Below are positions 59,072-64,000 of a DNA stretch of 64,000 bases, piece by piece. Position 1 is the first letter of the stretch. The number at the start of each line of letters is the position of its first letter. A model generated the notes under the pieces. That model was not told the DNA's origin and did not search any database. It saw only the letters and a program-made list of their open reading frames with translations. The DNA comes from Lophium mytilinum. Its lineage: Eukaryota > Ascomycota > Dothideomycetes > Mytilinidiales > Mytilinidiaceae. The translations under genes and the position numbers were made by a program. The stretch is from positions 627,609 to 691,608 of the forward strand of contig MU004199.1 in the NCBI GenBank assembly GCA_010093605.1. Reading direction: 5' to 3'.

Positions 59072-62000
59072 ATGCGCTTAGACGTCAAGAGGCAATTGTT
59101 TGCGAGGTCGGAGAGGGTCAAAGGTGCGCCTTCCCCTCAGTGCTGCTTACTTATAGCTCACGCGCTGACACTGTAATATAGGAATCGGTAAAGCTCAAAG
59201 GAACTTATAGCTAAACGAGCTGGTCGACTGATCATATCCCTAGATTTCCACCCTACCGAGCCATGGATCCTTACGACGTTGTACAGCGGTATGTTAAGGA
59301 TATAAGGAGATGCGGTGGTGTGGGGTTACGGGAGTGCTGACGGGGGAGTAGGACACTGCCATATTTGGTCGTTTGCGACGCAGCAGATTGTGCGGACGTT
59401 TGAGCTTACCGATGTTCCTGTACGAGCGGGACGGTTCATTGCGCGGAAGAATTGGATTGTGGCTGGTGAGTTTGGGGATGTGATATGGAGGGATTGCTTG
59501 GCTGACACTGGAGTACAGGCTCCGATGACTTTCAGTTGAGGGTACGTGAATTCGGCGCGGGATTGGGGGGATACTTGGGAGTATGAGTGTTGGGATGTGG
59601 CTGACGGCGTGGGATAGGTGTACAACTACAACACGGGAGAGAGAGTGACGGCCTTTGAGGCCCATCCGGATTGTGAGTGGAACCACTCAATTGGAACTTG
59701 GGCAGGTTTGCTAATCTGCACCAGATATTCGTGCTATTGTGGTCCATCCTACACAGGTATTTACTGGAGATTCTAGGATTTTAACTCGTACTGACTTCCA
59801 AAGCCTTTCGTTCTCACAGCTTCAGATGAGTAGGTTCATTCCCGCCAAACCGTGATTTGCAACACTAACAAATTTGTAGCATGCTAATCAAGCTCTGGAA
59901 TTGGGACCTGGGCTGGAAATGCGTGCAAGTCTTCGAAGGCCACTCTCACTATGTTATGGGCCTCGCCATCAACCCCAAGGACCCCAACACCTTCGCCTCC
60001 GCCTGTCTAGATCGTACGGTCAAGATATGGTCGCTGGGAAGCTCAACGCCAAACTTCTCGCTCGAGGCACACGACACCAAGGGCGTGAACCACGTCGACT
60101 ACTACCCCCAATCCGACAAACCATACCTCCTCACCACCTCAGACGACCGCACCATCAAGATCTGGGATTACACATCGAAGGCGTTGATTGCGACATTGGA
60201 GGGCCACACGTCGAATGTGTCGTTTGCGTGCTATCATCCCGAACTGCCTGTTATAATATCGGGCTCGGAAGACGGAACGGTCAAGATCTGGCACGCCAAT
60301 ACGTACAGGCTAGAACAGTCTCTCAACTATGGATTGGAGCGCGCGTGGTGTGTATCGTATCAGAGAGGCAAAAATGGCATCGCGTTTGGCTTTGATGACG
60401 GCGCTGTTGTAGTCACGATGGGACGGGAAGAGCCTGCTGTCAGCATGTGAGTCGGACTGCTTCCATCCTATGATCTTTAAAGCTAACTGATTTGACAGGG
60501 ATGGATCCGGAAAGGTCATCTGGGCGCGGCATAACGAGATTCTCACTGCTGTTATCAAGGGAAATGAGAAGCTGAAGGATGCTGAGACTCTCACTCTACC
60601 GACTAAGGACCTGGGATCAACAGAAATGTGCGTATCTATCTTCGCTGGGGGTATGTGGTTTTGCTAATGAGATACAGTTATCCGCAATCACTAATACATT
60701 CTCCCAATGGCCGTTTCGTCGCTGTCTGTGGTGATGGCGAGTACATCATCTACACGGCTCTTGCGTTGCGGAACCAGGCGTTCGGCTCTGCTTTGGACTT
60801 CTGCTGGGCTTCTAAGGAGCACGACAAGGATTATGCGATTCGCGAATCTGGCACGAGTGTAAAGGTATAGTGTTCTTGATTCTGTCTTGCTGAAAATTTT
60901 CGGTTTGATTTACTAACATGATCAGATCTTCCGAAACTTCAAAGAGCGAAGCGTGCTAAACGTGGGATACTCTGCGGATGGCTTAAGCGGTGGTGTTCTC
61001 TTGGGAGTCAAGGGCCAGGGAGGAATTGGTCTTTTTGACTGGTAAGTCGAGCCATTACTATGCATGATTTGGCTGATCTAGATACAGGGATACTGGTGCT
61101 CTTGTCCGCCGCATCGAGGTTGAGCCTAAGAGTGTGTACTGGTCTGAGAGTGGCGAACTATGCACCCTCGCATGCGAGGACACCTTCTACGTTCTCCGCT
61201 ACTCGCGCGAAGACTATCTAGCCGCCGTACAGTCCGGAGAGGTCGACGAGGATGGCGCCGAGTCCGCATTCGAAGTTGTCTGCGACATCAACGAGAGCGT
61301 CCGAACCGGACAGTGGGTTGGAGATTGCTTCGTCTACACCAACAACACCAACCGCCTCAACTACCTAGTCGGCGACCAAACATACACTATTTCGCACTTC
61401 GACTCTCCCCACTACGTCCTCGGCTACCTCCCCCGTGACTCCCGCATCTACGTCGCTGACAAGGACGTCAACGTCGTCTCCTTTGCCCTCTCCCTCGCCG
61501 TGGTCGAGTACCAAACCCTCGTCCTCCGAGGCGACCTCGACGCCGCCGAAGCCATCCTCGACTCGGTCCCCGCCGACCAAAACAACAAAATCGCCCGCTT
61601 CCTCGAAGGCCAAGGCTACAAAGAACTCGCCCTAAAAGTCGCCACCGACCCGGAGCACCGCTTCGACCTCGCCCTGGCCCTCGGCGACCTCGACATCGCG
61701 CAAACCCTCGCGCGCGAGCAGGACACGGAGCACAAGTGGAAAACCGTTGGCGACGCCGCCCTCGCCGCGTGGGACGTCGCCCTCGCGCGAGAGTGCTTCC
61801 AGCACGCGAAGGATCTCGGCAGCTTGCTCCTCGTGCTCTCCGCGACGGCTGATACCGACGGGCTCCGCCAACTCGCCGAGCTCGCGCAGGACGCGACGGC
61901 GAACAATGTCGCGTTTGCGGCGCTGTGGCAGCTGCAGGATATCGAGGCTTGCGCGGCGCTGCTGACGAAGACGGGGCGGTGGGCTGAGGCGGTGTTGTTT

Positions 62001-62288
62001 GCGCAGACGTATATGCCGTCGAACCTGCCGGCGATTGCGAAGGAGTGGAAGGCGCAGCTGGAGCGGGAGGGGAAGGGGAAGGTGGGAAGGACGTTGGGGG
62101 TGCCGGGGGAGGATGAGGAGATGTTTCCTGAGTTTGAGGAGTGGGTGCGGTTGGAGAAGAGTGGGGGCGCGGTGGAGGATTTGATTGAGGTCGGGGGCGA
62201 GGGGGAGGAGGAGGATCAGGGGGTTCCTGAGGAGGAGGTCGAGGTGGAGGAGGAGGCGGGGGAGGAGGTTGATGGGGAGGAGGCGTAG
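59072..62288 (+). CDS. SEC27: COPI coatomer beta-prime subunit
   Basis: WD40 subunit of the COPI coat that binds dilysine signals for Golgi-to-ER transport. Thirteen exons: 59072-59123, 59182-59187, 59244-59288, 59352-59465, 59519-59541, 59618-59672, 59725-59756, 59804-59829, 59880-60446, 60499-60627, 60678-60864, 60926-61041 and 61088-62288; 850 aa. It starts [17 protein letters not shown]. The 6-nt second exon encodes the centre of [12 protein letters not shown] repeats follow ([61 protein letters not shown]), then the coatomer WD-associated helical region ([20 protein letters not shown]). The end is a strongly acidic Glu/Val tail. Many short 5' exons are unusual for this window. All phases agree. 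Confidence 0.95.
59182..59187 (+). other. SEC27: 6-nt microexon of SEC27
   Basis: GAATCG, bounded by AATATAG on the left and GTAAAG on the right. It is required to encode Gly-Ile before DFHPTEPW; skipping it would keep frame but lose these two residues. Confidence 0.75.
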
Positions 62289-63355
62289 GGGGGGCGTGTG
62301 TGTGTTGATTGATTGGGGGAGGGGAAGGGGGGTTTCTGGTTAATGTAGACATGAGTAGGCGAAAGGAAAAGGGTTTTATGATTTGATTTTGGTGTTTGAT
62401 GGTGTGGATGTCGCTGATGAGGCAGGGAGCTGGGTGTGCTTTGACTGGGTGGAGCCTGGCGGGCTGAGGGACTCCATGCGGTGGTTCGGGGGGAGCAAGA
62501 GAGGAGTATAAGATTTGCTTTGTCGCTGATGGGGTATGTGATTCTTTACGTACGAGGTGGAGGTCAATCGATGAGGAAGTGGACTATCTCTCAACTCCCT
62601 GGATACGTGCTGGCGGGGGCACTCAAGCGGTGGTAGGTATTGGGTGATCAAAAGCGGAGCCCGAGCAGTGAGATAGTTGGGATTGCGGCACGAAATGCTA
62701 TCGTAAAACGTTTCCAGGTCATAGCGACAACGCATCTCCTAAAGGCGTGAAGAGGTGAGATAGTTCAGGTAAGCTCAGATCCGAGAAGGAAGCCGGTGTG
62801 TACGCCCATAACCAATTGGGGACTTTGCAGTTTGGCCTATGGGCCCGCTTCTCCATCCTACGGAGTTGTTCCTTCGCAGCTTGTAGTTTGCTGTCAGGCC
62901 TCTTCAGGCCCGCTTCGATGAGCTGTGTGTTCGAACCGTGGGGCCAATTGGTTTTTGATTTTGGGGATTTTTACTTTTGCATTTGGAGTTCTATCTTAAC
63001 TTTGATCAGCGGCTCTTTAGGAGGGCCCGAGTAATCGGACGATGATGGCGGCGGATTCACTGTGACCAGGCAAACGCTGAATATAATGTTCCTATTTGCA
63101 ATGTCTTACCAAAAGCATGGACAAGGCCGGTTGCTATTGTTTGGGGGACCTTGAAAGGTTCTAAACTCCAAGACGTGATGTAAATGGTGAGAGAACGGAA
63201 GCGAAAAGCACATTCACTGTGGTCAACACTGTTTCACCGGTCACGTGACCGGTCACCTTTGGGACTGCACGATAAAGTCTTCCTATTAGCACCCCCTTTC
63301 TCAACCACCAACCAATAGATCATACTCACTACGACCAGCTACACAAACTACCACA
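62289..63355. other. Intergenic region, SEC27 3' side and next promoter
   Basis: About 1.1 kb. ORFs are not supported. The final 150 bp hold the palindromic E-box described separately. Confidence 0.5.
63236..63253. promoter_or_regulatory. 18-bp perfect palindrome centred on CACGTG
   Basis: ACCGGTCACGTGACCGGT is its own reverse complement. The core TCACGTGA matches the class of sites bound by bHLH factors such as Cbf1. It lies about 100 bp before the ATG at 63356, a good position for an activator site. Confidence 0.65.
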
Positions 63356-64000
63356 ATGCTCATCACCCGTCTGACTACGGTCTTCTCTCTCAGTCTCCTC
63401 ACTAGCGGCCTAGCTCACGAAGCGAGTCCCTCGAAGACCAAAGGCTGGTCGTGGTTTGGTATGTCTCTTACCGTTTCGAATGGAGCAAATCCATCTCGTA
63501 AGTCTTTCTTTCTTCCACTCACATTCTAGACTAATGATCCCCTCAGCCTATCCAAAACTCTCTGTGTCGGCGTCATACCCTACGACTACTCCCGCTGCCA
63601 CTCACTCAGGGGCGGAGGAAGATCGGCAAAAGAGCTACGGCGATGGATCTAGCTTCACTTCCAAAGGGGCAACCTACTGGGACCCGGCTAATACCCAACC
63701 CCCCGTCAACGATGAATCGGAAGCAGAGGGCAAAACGCAAAAAGAAGATACGCCCCTTCAACAAGATCCGCGAAAGGGGTCCCAGAATGCCATCCCCGCA
63801 TCATCCATGAGCCCAGAGCTGGTCGACGCGATGCGTATCGTGCAGCAGGATGTCGGTCTGCTGATCCCTGCAATCGACGAAGCCAAGCGTGTGCAGAAGC
63901 AGCGCGAGGAGGGAAACGTGTGGCTTTCCGTGTTAGAGACGGATATGGAGTTGCGGGAGCGACAGGCGAGACTATCAAAGTCGTTGAAGGTGGCGTATGA
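63356..64000 (+). CDS. Secreted or luminal hypothetical protein, 5' part only
   Basis: The gene runs off the end of the window. Exon 1 is 63356-63497 (donor GTAAGT); exon 2 begins at 63547 and is open to 64000. A signal peptide is clear (LITRLTTVFSLSLLTSGLAH). Next comes a Ser/Thr-rich stretch with YPTTTPAATHSG, then a hydrophilic region. From about residue 145 a charged helical segment looks like a coiled coil (IDEAKRVQKQREEGN, ETDMELRERQARLSKSL). An alternative donor at the GGTATGT near 63459 would shorten exon 1. Not recognised; the missing 3' half prevents a family call. Confidence 0.7.

Noticed and set aside
58831-59121. 96-codon minus-strand ORF over the SEC27 start
   Set aside because: Antisense shadow of the SEC27 first exon and promoter.

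Overview
This 64 kb window looks like a chromosome segment of a filamentous ascomycete (Pezizomycotina). The signs are many introns of about 45-75 bp with GTAAGT/GTGAGT-type donors, a HET-domain gene, an AT-rich transposon remnant with a RIP-like dinucleotide pattern, a fungal signalling mucin, and typical fungal orthologues. A Dothideomycete-like fungus is my guess; nothing in the window proves the class.

Layout. 1-10.4 kb: glucose-6-phosphate isomerase (-), a C2-domain AGC kinase of the SCH9/SchA type (-), the SAGA adaptor ADA2 (+) and glycyl-tRNA synthetase (-). The 3' end of the synthetase gene is tandemly copied, and its second intron carries a small inverted-repeat element. 10.4-16.4 kb: two conserved-looking genes of unknown function in intergenic DNA rich in MITE-like elements. 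16.4-22.3 kb: mitochondrial ribosomal protein bS21m (-) divergent from a U1 snRNP RBM25/Snu71-like factor (+), a doubtful small gene, and a small secreted cysteine-containing protein.

22.3-31.2 kb: a 4,268-bp Mutator-like element (23708-27975) with 49-bp terminal inverted repeats and a perfect 9-bp target duplication. It sits inside the first codons of a HET-domain gene. A five-unit tandem array with a period of about 160 bp follows. 31.2-37.8 kb: a compact housekeeping block with an EXPERA/TMEM97-like membrane protein, a Cuz1-like AN1 zinc-finger protein, monopolin Csm1/Pcs1, F1Fo-ATP synthase subunit k and MTP18. Two divergent pairs share promoters of about 305 bp; in one pair both products are mitochondrial inner-membrane proteins.

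39-48 kb: a type I membrane protein with several cysteine-rich, PAN-like segments, a Dal5-type MFS transporter, an unrecognised gene and a Gvp36-type BAR protein. 48-54.6 kb is gene-poor; it holds one tiny zinc-ribbon gene and the long leader of the next gene. 54.7-64 kb: an MSB2-type signalling mucin interrupted by one in-frame stop in a 29-residue repeat, the COPI beta-prime subunit SEC27 with a 6-nt microexon, and the 5' part of a secreted coiled-coil protein.

The genes do not form a single pathway cluster. The accessory content (HET gene, transposon, MITEs, satellite-like array, broken mucin) lies between syntenic-looking housekeeping blocks. Exon coordinates were worked out by hand from splice signals and reading frame.
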